Positions 1 through 8,480 are shown, numbered from the stretch's first letter. The stretch is 64,000 bases of DNA from Roseovarius sp. A-2 (GCF_002072155.1 NZ_BDIY01000011.1:1-64000), one strand, 5' to 3'. The notes: a model not told the origin generated them from the sequence alone. Made by a program: numbers and translations.

Positions 1-102
1 CTGCGCTCTTTCCCCATAGGCCGCAACCAGCCCCCGCGGCTTCCTCCTTCCGAGGTTTGTCAACGCGGGCCGAACGCAGCTCTGACGGCAAAGTTGCACC
101 CC

Positions 103-153
103 GGCCAGCATCGAAAAACCTTCAGGATTCCAGACTTTCGCTGCATGCTGGCC
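103..153. repeat. Inverted repeat in the left-edge gap
   Basis: Two 9-base arms, GGCCAGCAT at 103-111 and ATGCTGGCC at 145-153, are exact reverse complements separated by 33 bases. No gene is supported between base 1 and 285, and this dyad is one of two structures visible there. It has no U-rich tail, so it may be a dispersed repeat or a weak structure at the end of a gene outside the window. Function unknown. Confidence 0.4.
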
Positions 154-235
154 GAAAGTCCGGTTTGGTTTGTGGTGCCGCGCAATGCTTCTTTTCGGAA
201 TGTGTTGGGAACACCCTATAACAGTTCAAGTGGTT

Positions 236-253
236 GCCAAATCCATATTTGGC
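236..253 (-). terminator. Hairpin after the oxidoreductase operon
   Basis: GCCAAAT at 236-242 and ATTTGGC at 247-253 form a 7-bp stem with a 4-base loop, about 33 bases past the stop of the quinone oxidoreductase gene on the minus strand. There is no clear U-run, so intrinsic termination is only a possibility; it may instead protect the mRNA end. Confidence 0.3.
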
Positions 254-285
254 TGGCACCCCCCCACTTTTTCATCCCGTCCTGC

Positions 286-1272
286 TTAGGCCTCGACGAC
301 AACCTTGCCAATGGCTTTGCCGCTTGTCAGGCGATCATAGGCGTCTCCAACGCGGTCAAGGTCGAATGTTGTATCATCAAGCAGCGGTTTCATCGCACCG
401 GCATCTACAATCTCGGCGAGCTTTGTCAAAATCTCACCGTGCTTGGTGCGGCCTTGTCCGCTGAGCATGGGCAACAGCATAAAGATGATGTGCAAAGACA
501 GGCCTTTGAAGTGCGCACGTGACAGATCTATTTCCAGCAGGCCCACAGTGGACGCGATGTTGGCATTGAGTGCCGCCGCCTCGAAGGAGTTGGTCATATT
601 GGCACCGCCAACGGTGTCAAAAATGATGTCAAAGCCGGCCCCACCCGTGTATTGCGCCACATAGTCGGCGATCTTTGTCGTGGCGAAGTCAATTGCGGTC
701 GCACCGTAGCCGTTGATGACAGCCAGCTGCGCGTCGCCAGTGCCCGTGCCATAGACGTCCGCGCCGAAATGTTTGGCCAGTTGCAACGCCAAGTGGCCAA
801 CACCGCCTGCGCCACCTTGCACCAGAACCTTTTGGCCTGCCGTGATGCCTGCGCGCTCCAACCCTTCGTAGGCTGTGATGCCAACCAACGGCATGGCCGC
901 GGCTTCGCGCATCGAGATGGATTTAGGTTTGTGGGCGATCAGTTGGGCATCAGCCAACATGAACTCAGCAAGCGCACCTTGGAGGTCGGCCAGACCACCT
1001 GCGCAGCCGTAGACTTCGTCGCCGACAGCAAACGCGGTTACGCCTTCGCCAACCTCTTCTACGACACCTGCGAAATCCATCCCCAACACAGCGGGGAGCG
1101 CGGGAGACAAGGGCAAATCGGTGCCCATTGACCGGATCATTGTGTCAACGGTATTCACGCTGCTTGCTGCAACGCGCACGACCACGTGGCCTGCGGTCAC
1201 CGTGGGTTTAGGAAGTTCTGCGATTTCGAATGTTGCGGTCTCGCCGTAGGACGTAAGGGTTGAGGCTTTCAT
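286..1272 (-). CDS. Quinone oxidoreductase-like MDR family reductase
   Basis: A 328-residue medium-chain dehydrogenase/reductase of the zinc-independent quinone reductase (zeta-crystallin) branch. Residues 1-120 form the GroES-like catalytic domain, followed by a Rossmann fold whose dinucleotide loop GGAGGVG lies at 153-159. No structural-zinc cysteine cluster is visible. Such enzymes use NADPH to reduce quinones or enone double bonds; the substrate here is unknown. The start at 1272 opens exactly where family homology begins (MKASTL); the frame stays open upstream, but that extension has no family resemblance and runs into the neighbour. Last gene of a minus-strand operon of four redox enzymes facing a LysR gene. 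Family call is firm, function is not. Confidence 0.85.
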   Translation of the reverse strand: MKASTLTSYGETATFEIAELPKPTVTAGHVVVRVAASSVNTVDTMIRSMGTDLPLSPALPAVLGMDFAGVVEEVGEGVTAFAVGDEVYGCAGGLADLQGALAEFMLADAQLIAHKPKSISMREAAAMPLVGITAYEGLERAGITAGQKVLVQGGAGGVGHLALQLAKHFGADVYGTGTGDAQLAVINGYGATAIDFATTKIADYVAQYTGGAGFDIIFDTVGGANMTNSFEAAALNANIASTVGLLEIDLSRAHFKGLSLHIIFMLLPMLSGQGRTKHGEILTKLAEIVDAGAMKPLLDDTTFDLDRVGDAYDRLTSGKAIGKVVVEA

Positions 1273-1334
1273 GGGAAGTATCCTTGGATATGTTTGGAGA
1301 AAGTTATGTGAGAAGGCGTGCTTACGGTTGCGTC

Positions 1335-2243
1335 TTAGAACGGGGCAAAGCCGTCTTTGAGGGCCATCGGAACAGTCCAGCGTTCTTTGGCGTCGATGTC
1401 GTCGTAGGGTGCGCCAAACCAAGGCACCTGACCGTTTTCGCCGTAGAGCCATAGAACAAAGTTTGTCCTTTCGCCTTGGGTGATCGGCATGGATTCATGT
1501 GGCACGCTGCCGTGGTGGATCAGCGCCTTTCCGGGCGCAAAACCCAATTCGGCAACCTGACGGGTTTCGCGGTCAAAGAACTTCACGCCCGATCCTGAGA
1601 ACGCTTCGCCTGGAAGATTGAGGTTGAGGTTCAACGTCACCGAAGATGCATCCGTGTGCGCCCGCAAAGATCTGTCCGCATCCGCCTGCCACTGGATCGA
1701 AAAGCCGAAGGTTTGCGTGTCGTATCCAACAACATCAGGAAACAAGAGCCGCGAGATGGGCCGCATGTAGGCGTCCATCAAATCGCGGTAGAAAGACTGA
1801 AAATTCGGCGCAGCAAGATACCCCTCAGAGCGTGGGTCCAGCATCGCGCCACCACGGTTGAGCGAAATGCCATAAGGCGGGCGCAGCGGGATATTCGCGT
1901 CGGCAACACTTTCAAGATAGTCACGCAGGACCGATAGGCGGGCGGGATCAAAGAACTGCGCCTCAAAGACGCCAGGAAAGACTTCTGTCCAAAGATTTCT
2001 GACAGCGCCCTCCTTGCTGGGATCTTGCCAAGCCTGTGCAATGGCCTCACGCAATTGCGGGTCATAAAGGCTGCTGTCCAGAATGGGTGCTTGGCCAGTG
2101 TTGGCCTCCCATTGCGTCCATGCGTCCTGAAACAAGGGCGTGTTCTGCGCCCAAAATGTCTGAACTGACGGGCTGCGTTGCAACATTTCGTCACGCATAG
2201 GTCGACTGATCGCGCGGGCGCGTTCGAGGGCGTTGGTTTGCAT
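1335..2243 (-). CDS. Fe(II)/2-oxoglutarate oxygenase-like protein
   Basis: A 302-residue protein with the facial-triad pattern of non-haem Fe(II)/2-oxoglutarate dioxygenases: H196-x-D198 (in AHTDAS), a distal H249 (VPHES) and R259 (GERTN) suited to hold 2-oxoglutarate. The stretch between is rich in beta-strand-like sequence (SVTLNLNLN), as expected for a jelly-roll core. Substrate unknown. It sits second from last in the operon, 62 bases before the quinone reductase start and 64 bases after the SDR. Co-location with another oxygenase, an SDR and an enone-type reductase suggests successive oxidation and reduction of one substrate. The family call rests on motif geometry; the role is inference. 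Confidence 0.7.
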   Translation of the reverse strand: MQTNALERARAISRPMRDEMLQRSPSVQTFWAQNTPLFQDAWTQWEANTGQAPILDSSLYDPQLREAIAQAWQDPSKEGAVRNLWTEVFPGVFEAQFFDPARLSVLRDYLESVADANIPLRPPYGISLNRGGAMLDPRSEGYLAAPNFQSFYRDLMDAYMRPISRLLFPDVVGYDTQTFGFSIQWQADADRSLRAHTDASSVTLNLNLNLPGEAFSGSGVKFFDRETRQVAELGFAPGKALIHHGSVPHESMPITQGERTNFVLWLYGENGQVPWFGAPYDDIDAKERWTVPMALKDGFAPF

Positions 2244-2307
2244 TGTCTATGCTCCTGATGTGGCCGTGCGCGGTATCGGCCCGAATAAAAATGTGCGTCG
2301 AATGTGA

Positions 2308-3096
2308 TTAGCCAAGCACGGCTGCGGCCTCGTTAAGGCCTTGCATCACCTTTGCGCTGTGGGCGGCATCAAGCGCTGCGGCATGTGGCTGGGCGAACTG
2401 CTGGCTGTCGTTGTCAAAATATTTCCCGCTCGCCTTGGCAAAACCAGCGCCCACAGCCGCGTCGCGCAAGATATTCGCGCCAATGCTAAGATCGCTGCCC
2501 GCCACGCCAAAGCCCTCTTTGACCATCTTGGAAGCCAACAAAGAACCTGGGTTAACCGCGATGATTGCAGGGCCGTCGGGTAGTTCTTTTGCCATTTCGC
2601 GCGACCAAATGGTGAGCGCCAGTTTGCTTTGCGCATAGGCGTCCATATCGCTCAACTGACTGCGTCCGTGCAGCGCATCCAGGTCAACGGGCGCTTGTGC
2701 CGCCGAGGACAGGTTCACGACGCGGCCATCTTTCGCGATGATCGGCAACAGGTCACGGGTCAGCACATAGGGGGCAATCGCGTTCACCATAAAGCGAAGA
2801 TCATACCCGCTTTGGGTCACGGCATTTGGGGCCTTTAGGATACCTGCGTTATTGATCACCACATCAATCTGGCTGTGATCGGCGCGAAGGGCGCTGGCCA
2901 ATGCATGAACTTCAGCCACATCTGACAGGTCGGCCTTGTATTGCGCGACGGGGCCTTTGATTGTTTTGGCCGCTGCCTCCAGCTTGGCTGCATTGCGTCC
3001 GTGCAGCAGGACCGTGTGCCCTTCGGCAGCAAGGGTTTGCGCGGTCAAAAGGCCGATGCCGTCAGTGGAGCCTGTGATGAGAATTGTCTTCGTCAT
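2308..3096 (-). CDS. Short-chain dehydrogenase/reductase
   Basis: Classical 262-residue SDR. The N-terminal cofactor motif TGSTDGIG is at 8-15, NNAG at 82-85, and the catalytic Ser130/131, Tyr154 and Lys158 (YAQSK) are all present, so it should be an active NAD(P)-dependent alcohol dehydrogenase or ketone reductase. An arginine in the loop after beta-2 (HGRN) fits a preference for NADP. It lacks the extra domains of longer SDRs and no substrate can be named. Middle gene of the four-gene minus-strand operon. Confidence 0.85.
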   Translation of the reverse strand: MTKTILITGSTDGIGLLTAQTLAAEGHTVLLHGRNAAKLEAAAKTIKGPVAQYKADLSDVAEVHALASALRADHSQIDVVINNAGILKAPNAVTQSGYDLRFMVNAIAPYVLTRDLLPIIAKDGRVVNLSSAAQAPVDLDALHGRSQLSDMDAYAQSKLALTIWSREMAKELPDGPAIIAVNPGSLLASKMVKEGFGVAGSDLSIGANILRDAAVGAGFAKASGKYFDNDSQQFAQPHAAALDAAHSAKVMQGLNEAAAVLG

Positions 3097-3132
3097 TGGG
3101 TAATCTTTCTGTGGTGGTCTCGATTTCGGGAG

Positions 3133-3915
3133 TTAGGCCGCGTAACGGACCAGGGTGCGGCTCTCGATGCTGCGCCGAATGGTGTGATTGTCTGGGTCTT
3201 CACTCATGTCCAAAGCACTATGGGCGATCGAAGGCAGGCCGCGATTGTCGAAGATATTAAAGAAAGCCACATCATCAGGCGTCATTTTGGACATATAAAG
3301 CCAGTCATGATGCGGGTTCGCCGCGATCCCCATGATCTGCCCCTTGCGGCTGGGATAGATCAGATCGAGCAAAATCCAGTCCTGCTTGGCGACACTGGCA
3401 GGGCGGATAAACCCCAGTGGTGCCGAGTTAATGGGGGCGCCGACCGGTCGCCAGACGTTCACGAATGCGAAGTGGCCTTTGGCCCAATCGGCGGCCTTGT
3501 CCTCGCCCAGAATGTCAATCAGTCGCTTCTCGGCTCCCCTAACGCTGTAGTCGCTATGCACGTTGCGGGCCGGCGCGCGATCTGCATTCGGGTCATCCAC
3601 GCGCAACGTATGGTCAAACACGATGACCTCCTGTGCGCCCATCTCGTCTCCCAGCAGCTTGGTGAGCTCGGCATCATAGGCGTCCTGCCAATCGTTGCCT
3701 GCAAAAGATGCCACAGAGGTCGGGAAACTCGCAAACCCGACAGAGGTCCTCTCGAACGACACGCCCGCCTTCGACGTACGCACATCACGAACCGTCACCT
3801 GCGTAGACGCAAGCTCCGGCGAAATCAGGTTGCCGACAATCCCGTCCGCATCAAGCACAAATGCCTGCCGCTGCGGTTTATGGATATGGTAATTTACGGT
3901 CGCGATCTGGGCCAT
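3133..3915 (-). CDS. CmcJ/NvfI (AsaB)-family oxygenase
   Basis: A 260-residue member of the family containing cephamycin CmcJ, fungal NvfI and AsaB, which are non-haem Fe(II) oxygenases of natural-product pathways. Visible signs are H120-S-D122-Y, matching the family HxDY metal pair, a distal H232 (SIAHSALD), and R253 near the C-terminus. The start at 3915 follows a good AGGAGC ribosome site; an in-frame codon 15 residues upstream lacks one. First gene of the operon, divergent from the LysR gene across a 98-base AT-rich gap. In bacteria this family is mostly uncharacterised; assignment to a pathway is not possible from sequence alone. Confidence 0.75.
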   Translation of the reverse strand: MAQIATVNYHIHKPQRQAFVLDADGIVGNLISPELASTQVTVRDVRTSKAGVSFERTSVGFASFPTSVASFAGNDWQDAYDAELTKLLGDEMGAQEVIVFDHTLRVDDPNADRAPARNVHSDYSVRGAEKRLIDILGEDKAADWAKGHFAFVNVWRPVGAPINSAPLGFIRPASVAKQDWILLDLIYPSRKGQIMGIAANPHHDWLYMSKMTPDDVAFFNIFDNRGLPSIAHSALDMSEDPDNHTIRRSIESRTLVRYAA

Positions 3916-3981
3916 AGGTAGCTCCTGTGTCTGTCTTGCAATCAGACTTATCACTTCCAAAAATTATATAAATAAGGCATA

Positions 3982-3994
3982 TTTGAATTCAGTA
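3982..3994. promoter_or_regulatory. LysR-type operator candidate (T-N11-A)
   Basis: The 98-base gap between the divergent oxygenase and LysR genes is far richer in A+T than its surroundings. At its centre is TGAATTCA (3984-3991), an 8-bp perfect palindrome, within a T-N11-A arrangement (T3982, A3994), the classic LysR-family contact pattern. This would let the LysR protein control both its own gene and the operon. Pattern-based only. Confidence 0.4.
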
Positions 3995-4013
3995 TTCCGA
4001 AAAAGTATAAAAT

Positions 4014-4925
4014 ATGGACACTCAGACCCTCCGCCTTTTTGTTCTCGCCAGTGAGACTTTGAACATCAGCGCGGCTGGTCGCGCGCTCGGTATGGCACCC
4101 GCTGTCGCGAGCACCCGCATCGCGAAGCTGGAGCATTTGGTCGGCGCAGACCTGCTGCACCGATCAACCCGCAAAGTGTCGCTGTCGTTAGAAGGCCGCG
4201 ATTTTCTGCCCTATGCACGCGAAATGATCGCTCTGGAGGAGACCGCGCTCGCAGCACTCGGAATGGGGCGGACGACGATCAGCGGCACATTGCGCTTTGC
4301 CGCGCCCAGCACCTTTGCACAACTCTACATTGCGCCGCTGCTGCCGCTGTTTATGGACCAATATCCTGATCTACGTCTCGACCTCCATCTCTCCGACGCC
4401 GAGTTTGATTTGATCGAGGGGAGCTACGATCTGGCGCTGCGCAACGCAGTCCTGGCCGATAGCAGCCTCACCGCACGCAAACTCGCGGACGACACACGCA
4501 TCCTGTGTGCTTCCCCCGCCTATCTTGAGCGCTACGGCACCCCCCAAAGGCCCACAGATTTGGCGCAACACCGCCTGATTGCATTTAAAGATATCGAACC
4601 AAAAGCGCTCGTCGCACAAGACGGCATGCAGGCACAATTTAACCCAACTACTGCAACCCACTATCTGATCGTGAACGACGGGTTAACGCAAAAACTCACG
4701 ACGCTCGATGGCGGTGGTATTTCAATTAACTCAATTTGGGCCGTGCAAAAAGAGCTTGCGACTGGAAGCCTAACGCGCGTCTTGCCCGACTTTGAGTTGG
4801 CAAACAAACCTGCGCTCTGGCTGATCTACCCCAAAAGCAACGTCGTCTCCGCCAAAGTCCGCGTGTTCATGGATTTCCTGATCGATCATTTCGGGCGTCA
4901 GAATGGAGCACGCAAGACGTCCTAA
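4014..4925 (+). CDS. LysR-family transcriptional regulator
   Basis: A 303-residue LysR regulator of the CrgA/DsdC-like subgroup. The winged helix-turn-helix is at residues 2-60 (helix ISAAGRALGMAPAVASTRIAKLE), followed by the usual linker helix and a two-lobed effector domain ending near 290. It is divergent from the four-gene oxidoreductase operon, so by the general LysR rule it probably controls that operon in response to a substrate or product. The effector is unknown. Its stop is about 95 bases from the converging stop of the next LysR gene. Confidence 0.9.
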   Translation: MDTQTLRLFVLASETLNISAAGRALGMAPAVASTRIAKLEHLVGADLLHRSTRKVSLSLEGRDFLPYAREMIALEETALAALGMGRTTISGTLRFAAPSTFAQLYIAPLLPLFMDQYPDLRLDLHLSDAEFDLIEGSYDLALRNAVLADSSLTARKLADDTRILCASPAYLERYGTPQRPTDLAQHRLIAFKDIEPKALVAQDGMQAQFNPTTATHYLIVNDGLTQKLTTLDGGGISINSIWAVQKELATGSLTRVLPDFELANKPALWLIYPKSNVVSAKVRVFMDFLIDHFGRQNGARKTS

Positions 4926-5019
4926 TCCGAAGGTTTATGTGACCGACGGATTTTGCTGTTCCGAACAATAGCGGACGTTTGCCATACGATGGCGTAAATG
5001 TCGGCTCTGGGCCGTTCCA

Positions 5020-5907
5020 TCACGTGCAGCCCAGCTGGCGTAGCACATCAACCAGCCGCCGCTGGTGGCGGCTTGCGGCCGACCCCGGTAGTGTCCAGAT
5101 GCCAATCGACTGAGGCGTGCCGACCCCGGGTCCGAGCGGCGCGACAAGATCTCCTGCGTCAAGGTGCCTTGCCACGAGCGTCTTCCGTGCGATCAGGATG
5201 CCTGACCCGTTCAACGCCTCTTCGACGGCGACGGCGTAAAGCGAGAAAACGGGGCCGCGCGGCGTGAACAGCTGACCGGGAAGCGCCTGCGCCGACCATG
5301 TTCCCCAATCGTCGGCCCAGGCCGCGTCGGTCAGGCAGGTCATTTTCCGCAAGTCATCCGCCGTGCGAACGCGCCCTGCAAGTTCTGGTGTGCAGACGGG
5401 AAGGATTTCGTCCGCGGAAATGCGAATGCCCTCGGCGGGAATGGGGTCAGCATAGAAGAGGCAGATGTCGAACGGGACGCGTTTCAGGTTCGGCGGCTTT
5501 TCGACAGCGGTGACGGACACTTCGACATCGGGAATGGCCGCGCGCAGCGCAGGGAGACGCGGTGCAAGCCAGAGCTGCGCCAGCGCCGGCAAGGTGGCGA
5601 TATGCACCCGCCTTGGCGCAGAATCCTGACGGAGATCCTGAACCGCCTCGCCGAGCCGGTCGAAGACGTCGACCAGGCTGGGCAAAGCGCGCGCGCCGAT
5701 GTCGGTCAGGACGACGCCATGGGCTTGTCGTTTGAAAAGCGGAGCCCCGAGTTCGGCTTCAAGCCCTTTGATCTGCGCCGCCACGGCGCCTGGCGTTACC
5801 CGCAACTCCTCTGCCGCGAGTGCGAAGCCGCCGAGCCGCGCAGATGCCTCGAATGCCCTCAAGGCATTGAGGGAGGGTAGACGCGGAAACTGGGGGTCAA
5901 CAGCCAA
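5020..5907 (-). CDS. LysR-family (GcvA-like) transcriptional regulator
   Basis: A 295-residue regulator with the GcvA/AmpR-subgroup signature: LPSLNALRAFEASARLGGF at the N-terminus, recognition helix around residues 27-50, and a substrate domain from about 90. It is divergent from the SHMT-like gene at 6007 across a 99-base gap. In this subgroup the divergent neighbour is usually the target, so it likely activates that gene when its amino-acid substrate is present. Effector unknown. Confidence 0.9.
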   Translation of the reverse strand: MAVDPQFPRLPSLNALRAFEASARLGGFALAAEELRVTPGAVAAQIKGLEAELGAPLFKRQAHGVVLTDIGARALPSLVDVFDRLGEAVQDLRQDSAPRRVHIATLPALAQLWLAPRLPALRAAIPDVEVSVTAVEKPPNLKRVPFDICLFYADPIPAEGIRISADEILPVCTPELAGRVRTADDLRKMTCLTDAAWADDWGTWSAQALPGQLFTPRGPVFSLYAVAVEEALNGSGILIARKTLVARHLDAGDLVAPLGPGVGTPQSIGIWTLPGSAASRHQRRLVDVLRQLGCT

Positions 5908-5934
5908 AACAGCCTCATATTTTCTAAGCCTACT

Positions 5935-5945
5935 ATTTCAGAAAT
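5935..5945. promoter_or_regulatory. Dyad in the LysR/SHMT-like intergenic region
   Basis: ATTTC-A-GAAAT forms a perfect 5-bp dyad with a 1-base centre, located 28 bases upstream of the LysR start and about 60 bases upstream of the SHMT-like start. Dyads of this size are typical LysR contact sites, so it is the best operator candidate in this gap. No measured support. Confidence 0.35.
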
Positions 5946-6006
5946 CTGCTTTGCGTGGAAGCTCTGATCTACCGAGAATGACGACAACTCAAACCGGAGA
6001 ACCCGA

Positions 6007-7329
6007 ATGACCCATCATGACCTTTGCCCCTGGCTGACGCCGACCGTCGCTGCACGCATCGCCACGATCACCGCCGAGACAGCACATGCCGCTTCCAACG
6101 AGATCGCGGCACGGATTGCAGCACTTGCCGAGCGCAACCGCGCCATTCACGAACGCGAATGCTTCAACCTCAACCCGGCGACCAACGTCATGAACCCGAA
6201 GGCGGAGGCGTTGCTGGCAAGCGGCCTCGGATCGCGCCCTTCGCTGGGATATCCGGGCGACAAGTATGAGATGGGTCTCGAGGCGATAGAAGAAATCGAG
6301 GTCATCGCCGCCAATCTTGCCTGCGAGATCTTCAACGCCAAGCATGCTGAGATCCGGGTGGCGTCCGGCGCCTTGGCCAACCTCTACGCCTTCATGGCCA
6401 CCTGCGAACCGGGTGATGCAATCATTGCTCCGCCGGCCAGCATCGGCGGTCATGTCACCCACCACAAGGCGGGCTGCGCAGGTCACTACGGCCTCGTAAC
6501 CCATCCTGCACCCGTCAACGTCGACGGTTATACGGTTGATCTCGACCAGCTGCGCGACCTGGCCCTGAGAGTGCATCCGAAGCTGATTACAATCGGGATG
6601 AGCCTGAACCTCTTTCCCCATCCAATCGCGGAGATTCGCGCTATCGCGGACGAAGTCGGGGCAAAGGTGCTGTTCGATGCTGCGCATCAATGTGGCATGA
6701 TCGCAGGTGGCGTCTTCGCCGATCCACTGGCCGAAGGCGCGCACATGATGACCATGAGCACCTACAAGAGCCTTGGCGGTCCAGCAGGCGGCCTGATTGT
6801 GACCAGCGATGATGATATGGCGCAGCGTCTCGACAAGATCGCCTTTCCGGGCCTGACCGCGAACTTTGACGTTGCGAAATCAGCAGCACTCGCGATCGGC
6901 CTCTTGGACTGGCGGGAATTCGGTTCGGCCTATGCCAGGGCGATGGTGACCACGGCCAAGGCTCTGGCCGAGGCGCTCGCGGCTGAGGACATGCCGGTGT
7001 TCGCGACCTCGCAGGGCTATACAGGGTCTCATCAGTTCGCTTTGGAGGCTGCGGCGTTCGGCGGCGGCCAAGCGGCGGCGAAACACCTGCGCCCCGCCAA
7101 TATTCTTGCCTGCGGGATCGGCCTGCCGATCTCGCCTGTCGACGGCGACATGAATGGTCTGCGTCTGGGCACGCCAGAGCTTTGCCGCTGGGGCATGACC
7201 GAACGTGACATGCCGCAACTCGCGGGCATCATCGCCAAGGCGCTGCGGTCATCGCAGCCCGAAGCACTGGCATCGGAGGTCGCGGAGTGGCGCGGCAGCT
7301 TCGACCGACTGCACTTCATCCGGGCGTGA
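6007..7329 (+). CDS. Serine hydroxymethyltransferase-like PLP enzyme
   Basis: A 440-residue fold-type I PLP enzyme related to SHMT. It keeps the active-site pieces: DAAHQCG at 224-230 (Asp for the pyridine nitrogen, His) and the Schiff-base lysine K254 in STYKSLGGPAGG. The lysine motif departs from the strongly conserved TTTHKTLRGPRGG of housekeeping GlyA, with Tyr replacing the His before the lysine. This and the divergent GcvA-type regulator suggest a specialised paralog, for example an alpha-methylserine hydroxymethyltransferase/aldolase or another beta-hydroxy-amino-acid lyase, rather than the one-carbon enzyme. The ribosome site GGAGAACCCGA precedes the ATG. Specific substrate is inference. 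Confidence 0.75.
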   Translation: MTHHDLCPWLTPTVAARIATITAETAHAASNEIAARIAALAERNRAIHERECFNLNPATNVMNPKAEALLASGLGSRPSLGYPGDKYEMGLEAIEEIEVIAANLACEIFNAKHAEIRVASGALANLYAFMATCEPGDAIIAPPASIGGHVTHHKAGCAGHYGLVTHPAPVNVDGYTVDLDQLRDLALRVHPKLITIGMSLNLFPHPIAEIRAIADEVGAKVLFDAAHQCGMIAGGVFADPLAEGAHMMTMSTYKSLGGPAGGLIVTSDDDMAQRLDKIAFPGLTANFDVAKSAALAIGLLDWREFGSAYARAMVTTAKALAEALAAEDMPVFATSQGYTGSHQFALEAAAFGGGQAAAKHLRPANILACGIGLPISPVDGDMNGLRLGTPELCRWGMTERDMPQLAGIIAKALRSSQPEALASEVAEWRGSFDRLHFIRA

Positions 7330-7771
7330 GCGTGCTTGCTTGAAAATGCCTTTGAAGGCACTTTCAAAACGGTAACTTTTGCGCACTGTTGCCATCCGGC
7401 TCTAAGAAATGCTGCACGATGAACGAATGGCCGGTTCGGAGACCCTGCCTCGCAGGGTTCGACGATGAGGCCAATGGCCGGTCTGGGCCGGTCGTGACGG
7501 TCGCCGATGCGAGGAGGAGATCGCGCGTTACCAACGGTGCTTCCACCCGCAGAGCTGCCGCCCAACACTGACTTGGCGAGCGCTCACTGTCGTTGTGTCT
7601 TGCGCCGGTGATGCCAAAGAGTCAGAGGCAGCCCCATCTTCGAGCCCTCGACCGGGGACCTCACATTGTTGGTCTTTCGACAAAGATCGGCTCGTCAAGA
7701 CCGGCGTTAATCCTCGAACCGTCACCGGATCTCCGAACACGGCGAAATGGTCAGGCCCGCACTGACTGTCG
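7330..7771. other. 442-base gap without a supported gene
   Basis: Several frames are open here, but none has a ribosome site, family resemblance or codon pattern like its neighbours. Just after the SHMT-like stop is a hairpin, TGCCTT/AAGGCA (7347-7360), without a U-run. The rest is moderate-GC sequence containing short GGCCGG repeats (7428-7490). It may be decayed coding sequence or a dispersed intergenic element. Nothing firmer can be said. Confidence 0.4.
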
Positions 7772-8002
7772 TCAGGTATCCTTGCGCAACCGGACGCCTG
7801 CGCCGCCGCCATTCTCTGCGATGAACTCGACCCCGGCGGATTCGAGGGCGGTCCGGAGGGCGGCAATGGTGCGCGCATATGGAGAACTCTGTCCCATTTC
7901 GAAGCCCGCAATCGTGCGCTTTGCAACGCCCGTGGCGCTTGCGAGATCATCTTGGGACATGGCCAGCATTGCACGGGCGGCACGGCATTGTTCGGGCGTC
8001 AT
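7772..8002 (-). CDS. Small XRE-family helix-turn-helix regulator
   Basis: A 76-residue one-domain DNA-binding protein: MTPEQCRAARAMLAMSQDDLA followed by ATGVAKRTIAGFE is a standard Cro/C1-type helix-turn-helix, ending with a short VEFIAENGGGAGVRLR tail common in tiny XRE repressors. The start at 8002 coincides with the beginning of the fold; upstream in-frame sequence has no similarity. It is divergent from two tiny ORFs, with a dyad between them, so it is probably an autorepressor also controlling that pair. No toxin is recognisable nearby. Confidence 0.85.
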   Translation of the reverse strand: MTPEQCRAARAMLAMSQDDLASATGVAKRTIAGFEMGQSSPYARTIAALRTALESAGVEFIAENGGGAGVRLRKDT

Positions 8003-8043
8003 ATTTAAACCTTGCACTTTTAATGCAGTATGCGCTATTGATG

Positions 8044-8056
8044 CAGTGTTGCACTG
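8044..8056. promoter_or_regulatory. Operator candidate between XRE gene and small ORF
   Basis: CAGTG-TTG-CACTG is a perfect 5-bp inverted repeat. Around it TGCA-containing half-sites recur (TTGCACT at 8012, ATGCAGT at 8023, ATGCAGT at 8041, TTGCACT at 8050), all within the 86-base gap between the XRE start and the divergent ORF start. Repeated half-sites of this type are what a small XRE repressor would bind. Confidence 0.5.
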
Positions 8057-8088
8057 ATAATGTAATACCACAATAGGAGATCGAGACA

Positions 8089-8367
8089 ATGACGAACATT
8101 CCCGACCACGTCCGCCGGAATCACGAAAGAACCTCCGAGAGGCTAGACGAGGCGCGCGCAATGCTGCGCGCCGTCGAGCAGATGGCGGAGGCTGCAAGGC
8201 TGCCCAACTCACCCGAGACTGAAAGTATGTTTGTTCTGATTGCGGCCACGCAAGACCGTTTGTTCGACGTTGACCAGGCTCACGGTATCGAATGGGTAGG
8301 GCACGGCGGCAAAACAGCCGAGATGATGCTTGAGGAACCCGGTGAGGCCGGGGATGTCCAGCAATGA
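8089..8367 (+). CDS. Small hypothetical protein next to XRE regulator
   Basis: A 92-residue acidic protein preceded by a good ribosome site (AATAGGAGATCG). It is predicted mostly helical, with an amphipathic stretch over residues 8-35 and a poorly structured acidic C-terminus. No family was recognised, and no membrane segment or catalytic motif is visible. It overlaps the next ORF by ATGA. Divergence from an XRE gene with an operator-like dyad between suggests it is the regulated partner of that gene. Confidence 0.6.
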   Translation: MTNIPDHVRRNHERTSERLDEARAMLRAVEQMAEAARLPNSPETESMFVLIAATQDRLFDVDQAHGIEWVGHGGKTAEMMLEEPGEAGDVQQ

Positions 8368-8456
8368 GCAATTATCCGGACATGGCTGAACGGCCGGACG
8401 CCCTACACCACGCCTTGGACAAGCCAGAGGATTGCCTGTTCGCCAGGCGCGAGTGA
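8364..8456 (+). CDS. 30-residue ORF coupled to the small hypothetical gene
   Basis: ATG at 8364 overlaps the stop of the preceding gene (ATGA), giving a 30-residue peptide rich in charged residues (MSNYPDMAERPDALHHALDK then PEDCLFARRE). The ATGA overlap is the main support, and the downstream terminator 25 bases after its stop fits a two-gene transcript. No homolog recognised; it may not be translated. Confidence 0.35.
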   Translation: MSNYPDMAERPDALHHALDKPEDCLFARRE

Positions 8457-8480
8457 CGACTTCAACAGATCGACAAGGGG

